From: Dyella sp. RRB7
GTDB lineage: Bacteria; Pseudomonadota; Gammaproteobacteria; Xanthomonadales; Rhodanobacteraceae
Assembly: GCF_022761115.1 (NCBI RefSeq)
Contig: NZ_JAKWJS010000003.1
Span: 1 to 64,000 of the forward strand
Reading direction: 5' to 3'
Length of the DNA stretch: 64,000 bases
Of this stretch, positions 16,377 through 25,731 are shown piece by piece (within the stretch, counting starts at the first letter, position 1; each line of letters opens with the position of its first letter). The notes under the pieces are model-generated. The model searched no databases. It worked only from the letters and a program-made list of their open reading frames with translations, and was not told where the DNA came from. Made by a program: the position numbers and the translations under genes.

Positions 16377-18167
16377 CTATCCCCCCGCCTTGAGCGGCAG
16401 TGAAGCGGGACGTGGAGGACGCACCATCGCCGTGGAAACGGCAGTCTCCGGATCCTCCCCGCTCGTATCCGCGAGGCCCCATAGGGGCAGGCTGCTGGAT
16501 GCCGTTGCCGGTGCGCCGGTGGACTCCGCGACGGGCAGCCCCTCTGCATAAGCGATGTCGCCGTCGGCCGGAGCCACGGCGACCTGAGTCGATTCCACCA
16601 GGCCGGAATAATCCGGCGGCGGCAACTCGGCGATTTCGTTTTCCAGCGCTTCCAGCGCGGCCATGATCGAATCGCGATCGCCGCAACGCAGCTCGCCACG
16701 GAACAGTTCCGCCAAGGGTCGGTCAAACACCTTGCCGATCGCCTTGGCGGCATCATCGACGTGGCAAGCGAAGAAAAATACGTAGACGCTGTCGCCGCTG
16801 GCCGTGCACAGGTCGCCGGCACGGCGCACCCGGCACGCTCTCACCGCGTCGAGCCCCGCCACGTTCGTTTCCAGCTTCAGCTGCAACAGCACGTTCGGCA
16901 GGCGAATGGGGCGACTGCGCTCGATCGCCTCGCGCACCAGGCTTGCAAAACGTTGCGCGGGTACGTAGCCGGTGGTGGAGTCGCGCATCGCGGCGGCGAG
17001 TGCGGCGCGATAGTCCTCCGGCACCGGGCGCGAGAACAATTGGCCCTGCACGCCATCGATGCGGATCTGCACCTGGGCCATGGAGGTGCCGCGTGGGATG
17101 ATGGCGTTGGCCCCCAGGCTCAACAGCAGCAACTCGTAGCGGATGCTGACGTTGTCCTCGCGGATGAGAATCTTCAGTGCCCTGCCGCCTTGCCGGCGCA
17201 GAAAGTTCACCTGCTTGGCCAGCTTGGCCAGGTTTTCGCGGATGCCGTAATGCAGCACCACGGTGGCGGCCACGGCCTGGCTGGCCGCCGCCACCAGGGC
17301 GTCATTGTCGGGCAGTATCCGCCAGTCGCTGGGGGCCGAGCGCTCATGCATGATGGCGTCGCGCGACACCATCACCACGGCCTCGTCGGGCGCCAGCAAC
17401 CCGGTGCATGGCTGCGTTTCGTCAATCACTGCCACCAGTCGGTGATCGGTGGGCGAGAAACGCAGGGGGATCGATTCACTGCCCGTCAGGGTGCCGCTGT
17501 TGCCGCGCCAGAACGCCACCTCCCAGCGAAACTCGCCTTGCACCTGGCGTAGCTGCGCCGCGCCGCCAAAGCGGATCTGGAAATCGGTCAACGGCAGGAA
17601 ACCACCCTGCTCCACCAATGGCGGCAGCATCACCAGCAGCACGCTGTGCCGGGTTTTGCTGCACCACTCGGCCAAGGCCGCGCCCTGGTGAATCAGCCTG
17701 GCGCGATCCTGCCAGGCAAAACACGCCGCAGCACCTTCGATGAGGAACTGCGTGGCCGGCGAGGCGCACTGCTCGGACATGGCCTGCAGTGCCTCGATCA
17801 ATACGTCGCAACCGTCACGATCGGGCGACATGCGCAGGGCGCACACATTGGAACGCGGATGCACCGCGCCGGGCTGGTCGATATCCAGGCCGTGCAGCTT
17901 CAACGCCAGTGCCACGTCGTCCGGCGAACGCGTGGACAACACGTTCACCGGCGTGAGCAAGGCGTGGGCCGCGGTCTTCCAGAACAGCGCGTCGCGTGCG
18001 GGCGAGCGGCTTGCGTACACCGCATAGACGTATCCCGTCGCCATCGCGGCCAGCGACGGTGGCAGCCCATCGATGGCCAACGACTGGTTCAGGCGCAGCC
18101 TGGCCGGCGCAAAGTGGCGTTGCGGTGGTTCAGGCGCTTGTTCGGGAAGATTCGTCACGGTGTTCAT
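16377..18167 (-). CDS. bcsE: Cyclic di-GMP-binding protein BcsE
   Basis: A 596-residue cytoplasmic regulator of cellulose synthesis. It carries the GIL-domain cyclic di-GMP motif RxGD as RAGD at residues 449-452, inside CRVRRAGDLC. The middle third has a degenerate P-loop or receiver-like fold typical of BcsE, and the last 80 residues are a Pro/Ser/Ala-rich disordered tail that the enteric protein lacks. It starts 21 bases after bcsC and is followed closely by bcsF. With the histidine change in the BcsA PilZ motif, BcsE may carry a larger share of second-messenger sensing here, which is inference. Confidence 0.88.
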   Translation of the reverse strand: MNTVTNLPEQAPEPPQRHFAPARLRLNQSLAIDGLPPSLAAMATGYVYAVYASRSPARDALFWKTAAHALLTPVNVLSTRSPDDVALALKLHGLDIDQPGAVHPRSNVCALRMSPDRDGCDVLIEALQAMSEQCASPATQFLIEGAAACFAWQDRARLIHQGAALAEWCSKTRHSVLLVMLPPLVEQGGFLPLTDFQIRFGGAAQLRQVQGEFRWEVAFWRGNSGTLTGSESIPLRFSPTDHRLVAVIDETQPCTGLLAPDEAVVMVSRDAIMHERSAPSDWRILPDNDALVAAASQAVAATVVLHYGIRENLAKLAKQVNFLRRQGGRALKILIREDNVSIRYELLLLSLGANAIIPRGTSMAQVQIRIDGVQGQLFSRPVPEDYRAALAAAMRDSTTGYVPAQRFASLVREAIERSRPIRLPNVLLQLKLETNVAGLDAVRACRVRRAGDLCTASGDSVYVFFFACHVDDAAKAIGKVFDRPLAELFRGELRCGDRDSIMAALEALENEIAELPPPDYSGLVESTQVAVAPADGDIAYAEGLPVAESTGAPATASSSLPLWGLADTSGEDPETAVSTAMVRPPRPASLPLKAGG

Positions 18168-18188
18168 CCCAGGTGGCGGCGCTGCCGG

Positions 18189-21100
18189 TCAGTACGCGGA
18201 ATATGGTTTCACCGGGTTCGGTGGGTACGGCACCGGCAAACGCTGCCGATCGAAGAAATAGCGCAGATAGATCGTGCCAAGGTTGGGGGCGTAATCGCGT
18301 GAACGGTCGAGCTTGAAGCGCGTGCCGATCACCCAGTGCGGTGTCATGCGGTACTCCAGCGCCCCAGCCACGGTGTAGCTGAAGCCACCGCCGGCACCGC
18401 CGCCGAAATACGGCGAGCCAAGGTCGGCCGCCTCCATGCGGGCCAGCGCCTGTTGCTGCAGGTCGGGACGCGTGGGGAAGTACGGTGATTCGTCCTCGCG
18501 CGTCCACGACTGGCCCAGCGAGGCTTCCAGTTCCCACGACCAGCGGCCGTGGCGACCTGTCCAGTCCAGCGGAATGGAGACGGAGAAGTACTTCTGCGGG
18601 CTGTAGTAGCCACCGTTGCCGAAGGTATAGAAGTGCTGGTTGTTGTCGTAATGCCAGTAGTTGATCACCAGCCCGCTGCTGAAACGCTGGTCCGGCTGGA
18701 CGAATACCGGCCAGTCGATGCCGGTACGCACCTTGAACTCGTGGTTGTCCTCGGTGTTGCGACCGGTGAGCACGCCATAACCCACCGAGGCGAACAACGT
18801 GGTGATGCCCACGTCCCGCGCGCCGCGCACGGTGACACCGCTGCGCACCACGCCGCCCCAGGTTTCGCCCGAAGCGGGATCCCTGGCGCCCGCGTAGGAC
18901 ACCATGCTGCTGGTGACTGGCCGACGCGAGGCATCCACCGTCACCGAGGCATCATAGAAATCGTGGCGATACAAAAAACCGCCCAGCAGATGGGGCACGG
19001 TAAAACCCAGCGGCGTCGTGCCGATGTCGGCACGCCAGCTGTTGTTGGCGCCATCGAAATCGTAGCCCGCCGCCAATGCCACGCCCTTGTCGTTCTGCTG
19101 CGCCGGCAGCAGGCCCGCGTTGCCCAGCGCGGCGATCTGGCCGTACTTGTAGGCGGGATCGAACTGGTCGGCCGGCAGGCGGCCGGCATTGAGCAACACC
19201 GTGTCGGCGTGGAAGAAGTAGTGCCCGGTATAGCCGTCCGGAATGCGCAGGTAGATCGGGATCTCGGTGTCGTCCAGTCGTGACATGCCACTGCTGCCGG
19301 ATTCGTTGGACTGGATCACCGCGGTGGCCACCTGCCCCTGGCGCCGATCATCCAACCCTTGCAGCGCGCGGCCCGCGGAAGTCAGGCCGTCCACTGGACT
19401 GGGCGTCTCGCCCTCGCCCTGCTCCTGCGTCAATGCCGTGCGATAGAGCCCAGCGGCGCCATTGAAGTCGCCCTGCGACTGCGCCACGCGGCCCGACTGC
19501 AAGGTGACATCGGAACGATCGGGATATTGCTGGCGCAGCGGATCGACCACCGCCCGCGCATCGTCGCTCCGGCCCAGCGCGGTATAGCGCCGCGCAATGG
19601 CCAGGCGCGTATCCACGTCGTCGTCGGCGGTATCGGCCAGCACCTCACGCACGGTCTGCTCCGCCTGCTTGCGCTGCCCAAGATGGGCCTGCATGCGGGC
19701 GATGGCCAGCGGCGCATCGGCGTCGCCGGGATGCGTCGCCAGCAGCTGGCGCGCGACGGCTTCGGCGCCCCGGTAATCGCGCTTCGCCTCCAGCAAGTCC
19801 ACCTGCGCCAGCAGCCAGCGGCGATCGGCCTTGCCCGCCGCCGGCACCGCGTCCAGCGTGCGCCCGGCGCCCTCCAGGTCACCGGCATCGATCTGCCGCC
19901 CCGCGGTACGCAACGAAAGCCGCAGCAGCTGATCGTCGAGCTGTGCCTGCTGTTCGGGAGTCACGCCGGGACGCGCACGCACCTCGGCCATCCATGCGGG
20001 CAGTGCGTCATCGCGGTTGGCGGCCGCCAGCAGCTCGCCATAGCGCAGGCGCACGCCGATCGCCGGATCACCGGGATGCGCATCGAGCCAATCGCGCACC
20101 AGCTTCAGGCCCTTGTCCGGCTCGCCCAACGCGATCCACTCGCGCCCCACGCTGGCCAGCATCTGCGGGTCGTCGCGCGCTTCGGCGGCAACGCGATCGA
20201 GCCGTTGCCCCGCCTCCTGCCGTCGTCCCTGCACTGCCAGCTGGCGCACTTCGCGCAGGTCGCGCTGTGCCTTGAGGTTGGCGGCCAGTTCGCGCATGCC
20301 CGCGGAGCGATCCGCCTCGGGCACCTGCGCCAACACCGTGCCGGCGGTATCGATGTCGTCCAGCGAGTTGAGATAGAGCGCGCTGGCATAGCGCATGTCC
20401 GGCGTTGGCGCGACCTGCAGTCCATCCTGCATCACCGAGCGCCCCAGCGCGGGCAGGCCCATATCGCGATATTGCCGGGCCAGGGTGTAGCGCAGCCACG
20501 CATCCTGCGGGGTGAGCCGCACGGCCTCCTCCAGCGTCAGCAGCGCCGCGCCGTGCTTCTCCTGCGCCATGAACTGGTCGGCCTGGATCGACAGCAACTG
20601 CGCGCGCAACTTGCGCATGGCCTCGCTGGAACCCGCATAGCGCCGTTCCGCGCGATCGATCAGCGGCGTGACCTCGTCGGCGCGCTGCGTCTCGATCAAC
20701 AGCTTGGCCAGCAGCTCCAGTGCATCCACGTCCGGCTGCGGCGCCTCCACCAAGGGGCGCAGCACCGCCTCCGCCTCGCCCCACTGCTTCTGCGCGATCA
20801 GTGCAGTGGCCAGCACGCGCTTGGCATCGACCTGGTTCGGCTGCTGGCGCAGCGCCTCGCGCGCCAGTTGCTCGGCCTGCGCCGGGTGTCCCTGCTCATT
20901 GGCGGCGCGCGCTTTCGACAGCGTGCCCCAGAACGTGGCGGTCGCCATCAGGCTGCGCCATTTGGAGGCATCGTCGGGGTCCAGCGTCAGCGCCCGTGCG
21001 AACATGGCGCGCGCTTCGTCGTGGCGCCCTTCGCGCAACAAGGCGAGCCCCTGCGCTCCCGCCGCCGCGCCTTGGCGCACGGCAGCCGACGATACGGCGG

Positions 21101-21986
21101 TCGATCTGGAAGACGGCCCCGTCGCGGGCGACTGCGCCGGCTGCGCTGGCGGCACGTAGTTCGCGCCGCCCTTCCCGGCCAGGGTGGCCAGCGCGCTTTG
21201 TGCCGTCGTGTCGCCGGGCACTTCCTTGAGATAGCGCTGGTACCAGACGTAGTACGCGGGATCATCGCTGCCCGCGCTGTTGAGCGCGCGCCGCCACAAG
21301 TCCAGCGCACGCGCGCGGTTGCTGTCGGGCCGCTGGTAGACGCGGTAGATGATGTTCAGCCCTTCGAGGCGCGTGCCGCTGCGATCGGTCAGCAGGTTGG
21401 CCAGGATCAGCGCCAGATCGAGATCATCGGGGTGTTGCGCGGTGCGCTTGCGCAGTTCGTCCAGCGCGCGGTCGCGTCCACCGGTCGAGGCGGCCATCGC
21501 GCGGTAGTAATCATCCGCCAGCGCACCGCTCGGGGCGCCACGCGGAAACAGCGCCTGCATCTTCTGCCAGGCTTCGTCCGACTTGCCTGCCCGCGAGAGC
21601 AGGCGGGCCTGGGCCAGCGCCACCTTGTCGGTGGTCGCCACCCGGTAGGCATCGGCCAGTTCCAGCGTGGCCGGATGGGTGGGGTAAAGCGTCTGCAACT
21701 GTTGCAGCAGCTTGGCCGCCTCGGCAGGCCGGTTCGAGGTCAGCTCGATCTGGCCCAGCAGGCCGAGCGCGTCGGGCTGGGTGGGATCGATAAACAACGC
21801 CTTCTGCACGATGCCTCGCGCCATGTCCGGACGATTCTTGGCTTGCCATACCCGCGCGGAGTCCAGCAACTGTTTCATCTGCGGGCTGGGCGCGGAGGCC
21901 TGCGCCAGCACCAGGGCCGGTGCGCCGCCGATCACCAGCAGCACCGCCGCCGGCAACAGTGCGGGGATCAGTGGGCCGCAGGACAT
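18189..21986 (-). CDS. bcsC: Cellulose export protein BcsC (TPR scaffold and outer-membrane barrel)
   Basis: A 1265-residue exported protein. After a signal peptide (LLPAAVLLVIGGAPALVLA) come about 19 tetratricopeptide repeats through residue about 870 (for example SARVWQAKNRPDMARGIVQ, LGLLGQIELTSNRPAEAAK), which span the periplasm and guide the glucan. The last 340 residues form the BcsC outer-membrane beta-barrel, with alternating aromatic strands such as GLVINYWHYDNNQHFYTFG. Its start lies inside the end of bcsZ (19-base overlap). Length agrees with enteric BcsC (about 1150), with some extra repeats and an inserted Ala/Pro/Ser linker near residue 275-300. Confidence 0.95.
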   Translation of the reverse strand: MSCGPLIPALLPAAVLLVIGGAPALVLAQASAPSPQMKQLLDSARVWQAKNRPDMARGIVQKALFIDPTQPDALGLLGQIELTSNRPAEAAKLLQQLQTLYPTHPATLELADAYRVATTDKVALAQARLLSRAGKSDEAWQKMQALFPRGAPSGALADDYYRAMAASTGGRDRALDELRKRTAQHPDDLDLALILANLLTDRSGTRLEGLNIIYRVYQRPDSNRARALDLWRRALNSAGSDDPAYYVWYQRYLKEVPGDTTAQSALATLAGKGGANYVPPAQPAQSPATGPSSRSTAVSSAAVRQGAAAGAQGLALLREGRHDEARAMFARALTLDPDDASKWRSLMATATFWGTLSKARAANEQGHPAQAEQLAREALRQQPNQVDAKRVLATALIAQKQWGEAEAVLRPLVEAPQPDVDALELLAKLLIETQRADEVTPLIDRAERRYAGSSEAMRKLRAQLLSIQADQFMAQEKHGAALLTLEEAVRLTPQDAWLRYTLARQYRDMGLPALGRSVMQDGLQVAPTPDMRYASALYLNSLDDIDTAGTVLAQVPEADRSAGMRELAANLKAQRDLREVRQLAVQGRRQEAGQRLDRVAAEARDDPQMLASVGREWIALGEPDKGLKLVRDWLDAHPGDPAIGVRLRYGELLAAANRDDALPAWMAEVRARPGVTPEQQAQLDDQLLRLSLRTAGRQIDAGDLEGAGRTLDAVPAAGKADRRWLLAQVDLLEAKRDYRGAEAVARQLLATHPGDADAPLAIARMQAHLGQRKQAEQTVREVLADTADDDVDTRLAIARRYTALGRSDDARAVVDPLRQQYPDRSDVTLQSGRVAQSQGDFNGAAGLYRTALTQEQGEGETPSPVDGLTSAGRALQGLDDRRQGQVATAVIQSNESGSSGMSRLDDTEIPIYLRIPDGYTGHYFFHADTVLLNAGRLPADQFDPAYKYGQIAALGNAGLLPAQQNDKGVALAAGYDFDGANNSWRADIGTTPLGFTVPHLLGGFLYRHDFYDASVTVDASRRPVTSSMVSYAGARDPASGETWGGVVRSGVTVRGARDVGITTLFASVGYGVLTGRNTEDNHEFKVRTGIDWPVFVQPDQRFSSGLVINYWHYDNNQHFYTFGNGGYYSPQKYFSVSIPLDWTGRHGRWSWELEASLGQSWTREDESPYFPTRPDLQQQALARMEAADLGSPYFGGGAGGGFSYTVAGALEYRMTPHWVIGTRFKLDRSRDYAPNLGTIYLRYFFDRQRLPVPYPPNPVKPYSAY

Positions 21987-23152
21987 GTCGATGTCCAGGC
22001 GGGAATCACGGCGCCATCCGCATCGAAGCGGTACAGCCCGTCGAGATAACCCAGGCCAAACAACGCAAGCACCTGGCTGTAATAACCCAGCGGTGCTTCG
22101 CGCGCGAGCGAACGTGTGCGCTGCGCCTGTGCCCGGGCCAGGTCATCGTGTCCCAGCGCCGCCAGGTACGGCGCCACCGCGGCGGAGAAACCCGCATTGC
22201 CGGCGTTGCTGCCGGCCGTGCCGGTCTGCGTGTCCACCCGCTCGGGGGGAAAGCCGTGCGATGCCACGAAGTCCGCCATGGGTCGAAAAACCTCCAGCGC
22301 GGCGCCGCGCGATGGCGCATCGGCCGCCAGCATGCCGGCCCACAGATAGACGCGGATCGCGTTGTACGCGCTCTCGGCCTTCGACGCCTCGTCGGGCTGA
22401 AAACCCTTATCGCGCCGATACAGCACCCAGTCCGGCGAAAAACCGCGGGGGGCCGTAGCGGTGACCAGCTTGACCGAGCTGTCGTAGACAGCCGTCCATG
22501 CTGCCTGCTGCGGCAGCGCCGTCAGCAACCGCCGCATCACCTGCAGCGGGACGTAGCTGGGGTTGAGCCGCCACGCCTCTTCTTGCGGATGAAAGCCCAC
22601 GGGCCCGGGCAACAGCGTGCGCCCGAGCCCGGGCAGCACCGCCGTCTCCTGGCTCAGGATGGTGCGTGCGAGCACCGTGCCCAACGCGGTGTAGCTGCGC
22701 TCATGCCACAGGCGCCCGGCCTCCAGCAGGCTGTAGGCGATCCACAGGTCCGCATCGGACGCCGGATTCGCATCGATGACGCCCCATCCCGGCGACGGGC
22801 TCTTGTCGCTTCCGGTCGCCTCCTTGGCCTCGTGACGCCCCCAGATCCACGCCGGCAGGTGCGCGGTGAGGTCACCCTGGGCAAGATTGTTCTGGGTCCA
22901 GTTCAACACCCGGTCGAAGGTGGGACGATCATTGGCCACCAACGCGAAGAACAGCGCGTAGGCCTGCCCTTCGGACACCGTAGCCTGCTGAGGCGTGCTG
23001 CGGTCGACAACGCGACCGTCCTCGCTCAACGTGCCCTGCTTGAAGCTGTCCCAGTCGGGCCACGCACAGGTGCCCGCCATCGCGCGGGCGGAAGCGATCA
23101 TCGCGATACCCATCAGCAGCGCCCGTAGCAGCGGCATCAATGCGCCTCGCAT
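21968..23152 (-). CDS. bcsZ: Periplasmic endo-1,4-beta-glucanase BcsZ (GH8)
   Basis: A 394-residue secreted cellulase that trims or proofreads the nascent glucan in the periplasm. Signal peptide LLRALLMGIAMIASARAMAG. Family 8 catalytic residues are visible: the acid Glu61 in ATVSEGQAYALFF and the conserved acid pair in ASDADLWIAY (Asp133, Asp135). It begins 3 bases after the bcsB stop and overlaps bcsC, as in other bacteria where bcsB-bcsZ-bcsC stay together. Confidence 0.95.
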   Translation of the reverse strand: MRGALMPLLRALLMGIAMIASARAMAGTCAWPDWDSFKQGTLSEDGRVVDRSTPQQATVSEGQAYALFFALVANDRPTFDRVLNWTQNNLAQGDLTAHLPAWIWGRHEAKEATGSDKSPSPGWGVIDANPASDADLWIAYSLLEAGRLWHERSYTALGTVLARTILSQETAVLPGLGRTLLPGPVGFHPQEEAWRLNPSYVPLQVMRRLLTALPQQAAWTAVYDSSVKLVTATAPRGFSPDWVLYRRDKGFQPDEASKAESAYNAIRVYLWAGMLAADAPSRGAALEVFRPMADFVASHGFPPERVDTQTGTAGSNAGNAGFSAAVAPYLAALGHDDLARAQAQRTRSLAREAPLGYYSQVLALFGLGYLDGLYRFDADGAVIPAWTSTCPAAH

Positions 23153-23155
23153 GCA

Positions 23156-25438
23156 TCACCTGTCGAGACGACGCGCGGCGATACGACCCAAGGCCCAGAA
23201 CACGGTAAGCGCGACGAACAGCCCCGCCAGGATGCCCGCGATCGCCATCAACGCGGGATACCGCGAAATATGCACCCACAGCCACGCGTACCACGGCAGG
23301 TGGCCGACGTAATAGGTGTTGCCCACGCTCAGCGCGGTGACGAGCTTGCCGCGCACCACGGTGAGATCGCCGCGCACTTCGCCCACCTTGGCATCGTCAC
23401 CCAATACGTCGAGCAGACTGCCAAGCTGGTCCGACGTGTTGGCCGCCAGCGCCACCACGCTCCTGCGTTTGGCCAGCGGCGACTCGAAACCCACCAGGGC
23501 CGCCACGGGACCGTTGACGCTCATGGCGGCGCGCCCCATGGCGCCACTCACCACACGGCCATCCGGCGTGGACGGCTCGCGCAGCGAAAGCTCGGTCTGG
23601 CTGCTCGCGATCAACATCGGCAGCGCCTTGCCCCACTTCGCCAGCAACGCGCTGGACGAGCCGGTGCCGATGACCAGCAGGTCACGATCGCGCACGCTGT
23701 CCACCGCACTGGCAGGAACCAGTGAAACGCGCAGCGCAGGCAAGCCACTCCAGCGCCCCAGCTGGCCCAGCACGGTGAGCGCGGCCTCCGCCTCTTTCGC
23801 ATCGGGCGTATCGGGCACCACCATGGCGGTATCGGCAAGGTCGGCCATGCGCGTGAACGGATAACCGCTGGTGGCGAAGAACGCCAGGTTCGGCATGGCC
23901 GTGTAGTGCACGAACTGGCTGAAGTCGATGCTGGAATCGGGCTCGATCCCGGCGCGCGCACTATCGGTGGCAGTGGAAACGCACAGCCCGGTCTTCTGCG
24001 AATCCATGTGGAACTGGAACTGGAACTGGTTGTTGCCGCCGATATGCAGCGCCGGCACGCGAATCTCCTCCTCGCCCCGCGCCTCCGTGCCTGCCAGCAA
24101 CGGCACATTGAACTGCCGCTCCACGCCCGAAGGCGAGGCCGGCCGCAGTCGCACCGAACGCAGCAGCTGGTCGTTGATGCCGACATTGAGTACCGAGTCG
24201 TTGTATGCCGAAGGTGCGGTATAGCGATAGCGCACATCGAGCGGCACGCTGTGGCGCGCCCATGCGAACAAATCGGGCGGCAGCCGCATGTCGATGCGGA
24301 TCGCCGGTGGGTTGAAGCCCGACGCCTGCAGCTGTCCCGGGTCGGTAACCAGTTCCTTGAACAGCACGGGCCGATTCACCGGCGTCCAGTTGGGCGCGTC
24401 ATAGGGCTTGCGTTCGGGGCCCAGGTCCACCGTCTTCACGATGGCCTCGCTGCCGGACATGCCCGCCTGGCCCAACACCAGCGCGTTGGCGGCCAGCTGC
24501 AGCTCCTTTTCGTCACGACCCGCGATCACCAGCAACTTGTAGCCCGATTCGGGCGGGCTGGCCGGGTTGGGCATGACCCACACCGTCGGTCCCTTGATCT
24601 CGCCCAGGTTGAGGCCCGCTGGCTGTGCCTTGGGCAAGGCAAACGCAATGGCGTGACTGTCCGCAGGCGGTGTCTGCGCCACCGGGAAACGCGCGCCACG
24701 CCAACCGGCCAGCGCCCCGAGCCAGGAAGACACCACACCCGCCGCGCGCAACGTCGGCGCATCGACCTGCGCCGGCAACACGAACGGCACGACGAGGCGC
24801 CGGTTGTCGCGCCGGTCGAAAAAGGGCGCGGGCAACAAGGCCAGGCTATTGGGTAGACCGATGCGCGAGGTGGTGAGGTTCAACACCGTATCCGGGCTGA
24901 TGTCCGCCCACAGCGACGAGTGATACGGGTCTTCGCAATGATCGAGCGTGTAGTGCGCAATCAGCTGCACGCTGACGCGATTGAAATCGGTGAACAGCCG
25001 CGGATCGAGATCGACCTCCCTGGTCACCGGCTGCCCGGCCAACGCCTTCTCCAGCGGCAACGTGGCGACCACCTCGCCGTTCAGATAAATCTTCAGGTGC
25101 GACAGCTCGTAGATCAGCGAAGGCGAATAGGTATAGCTGAGCTTGAGCTTGGCCGCCGTCACCACCTCGTCGTTGCGGATCGCCACGTTCAACGTGCTGG
25201 TGGGGTCCAGGCCACGCAGCTTGATCGCGCCATAGGCGCCCATCTGGCTCAATGAAACATCGCGCGCCTGGCCCGCAGGCGCATTCGCCGATGCAACGAT
25301 CTCGCTGGCAGCGGGTGGCGTGGCCACCGCCGGTTTGTCGCCACCCGCAGCATCGCCGGCGTTCGCCGCGCCCGCGCTGCATGCGAGCCCACACCCCAAG
25401 AGCAGGACACCCAACCAAGCATGAAGAGAGAGCCGCAT
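23156..25438 (-). CDS. bcsB: Cellulose synthase subunit BcsB
   Basis: The 760-residue periplasmic partner of BcsA, made of two pairs of carbohydrate-binding and flavodoxin-like domains and held in the inner membrane by one C-terminal helix (ALMAIAGILAGLFVALTVFW). A signal peptide with HAWLGVLLLGCGLACSAG begins the protein; its Cys residues could give lipid attachment but no clear lipobox is seen. Characteristic segments include QMGAYGAIKLRG and LKIYLNGEVVATLPL. It is the first gene of the operon, with AAGG seven bases or more before the ATG. BcsB is needed for BcsA activity, yet bcsA is 10 kb downstream here. Confidence 0.95.
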   Translation of the reverse strand: MRLSLHAWLGVLLLGCGLACSAGAANAGDAAGGDKPAVATPPAASEIVASANAPAGQARDVSLSQMGAYGAIKLRGLDPTSTLNVAIRNDEVVTAAKLKLSYTYSPSLIYELSHLKIYLNGEVVATLPLEKALAGQPVTREVDLDPRLFTDFNRVSVQLIAHYTLDHCEDPYHSSLWADISPDTVLNLTTSRIGLPNSLALLPAPFFDRRDNRRLVVPFVLPAQVDAPTLRAAGVVSSWLGALAGWRGARFPVAQTPPADSHAIAFALPKAQPAGLNLGEIKGPTVWVMPNPASPPESGYKLLVIAGRDEKELQLAANALVLGQAGMSGSEAIVKTVDLGPERKPYDAPNWTPVNRPVLFKELVTDPGQLQASGFNPPAIRIDMRLPPDLFAWARHSVPLDVRYRYTAPSAYNDSVLNVGINDQLLRSVRLRPASPSGVERQFNVPLLAGTEARGEEEIRVPALHIGGNNQFQFQFHMDSQKTGLCVSTATDSARAGIEPDSSIDFSQFVHYTAMPNLAFFATSGYPFTRMADLADTAMVVPDTPDAKEAEAALTVLGQLGRWSGLPALRVSLVPASAVDSVRDRDLLVIGTGSSSALLAKWGKALPMLIASSQTELSLREPSTPDGRVVSGAMGRAAMSVNGPVAALVGFESPLAKRRSVVALAANTSDQLGSLLDVLGDDAKVGEVRGDLTVVRGKLVTALSVGNTYYVGHLPWYAWLWVHISRYPALMAIAGILAGLFVALTVFWALGRIAARRLDR

Positions 25439-25731
25439 GGACTGTCGCCTTGGTCAGTGATGAAACATTGCGAACGGGTCGGCCCGCGCCACGGATTCCG
25501 TGCTCTGCGTTGTCGCTTCTTCCAACGACGGCCTGCCGCTCGATCCATCCCCTACGTCAAACCTGCAGTCTTGCGCATCCGCGCCGAAGCGTCGTGACGT
25601 GGGCGAGACGATCAAAGAACGTGGATAAAGGAAACGTGAATCGAAGGAATGTGCATTCCTTCGGCGGGCGCGATATCCCACGCCACGCTCAATGACAGCG
25701 CAAGTTACGACCGGCACGGCCGGCCGTGTTT
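25439..25731. promoter_or_regulatory. Upstream region of the cellulose operon, with 22-bp inverted repeat
   Basis: This non-coding stretch must hold the leftward bcs promoter. At 25642-25663 it carries CGAAGGAATG-TG-CATTCCTTCG, perfect 10-bp arms around a 2-base centre. On the leftward strand no T-run follows, so an operator is more likely than a terminator for the SDR gene that ends at 25732. Confidence 0.55.

Noticed and set aside
19359-22049. Very long open frame on the plus strand opposite bcsC
   Set aside because: The GC-rich third positions of bcsC keep the antisense frame open; its translation is Arg/His/Gln-rich with no domain, and bcsC is unmistakable.
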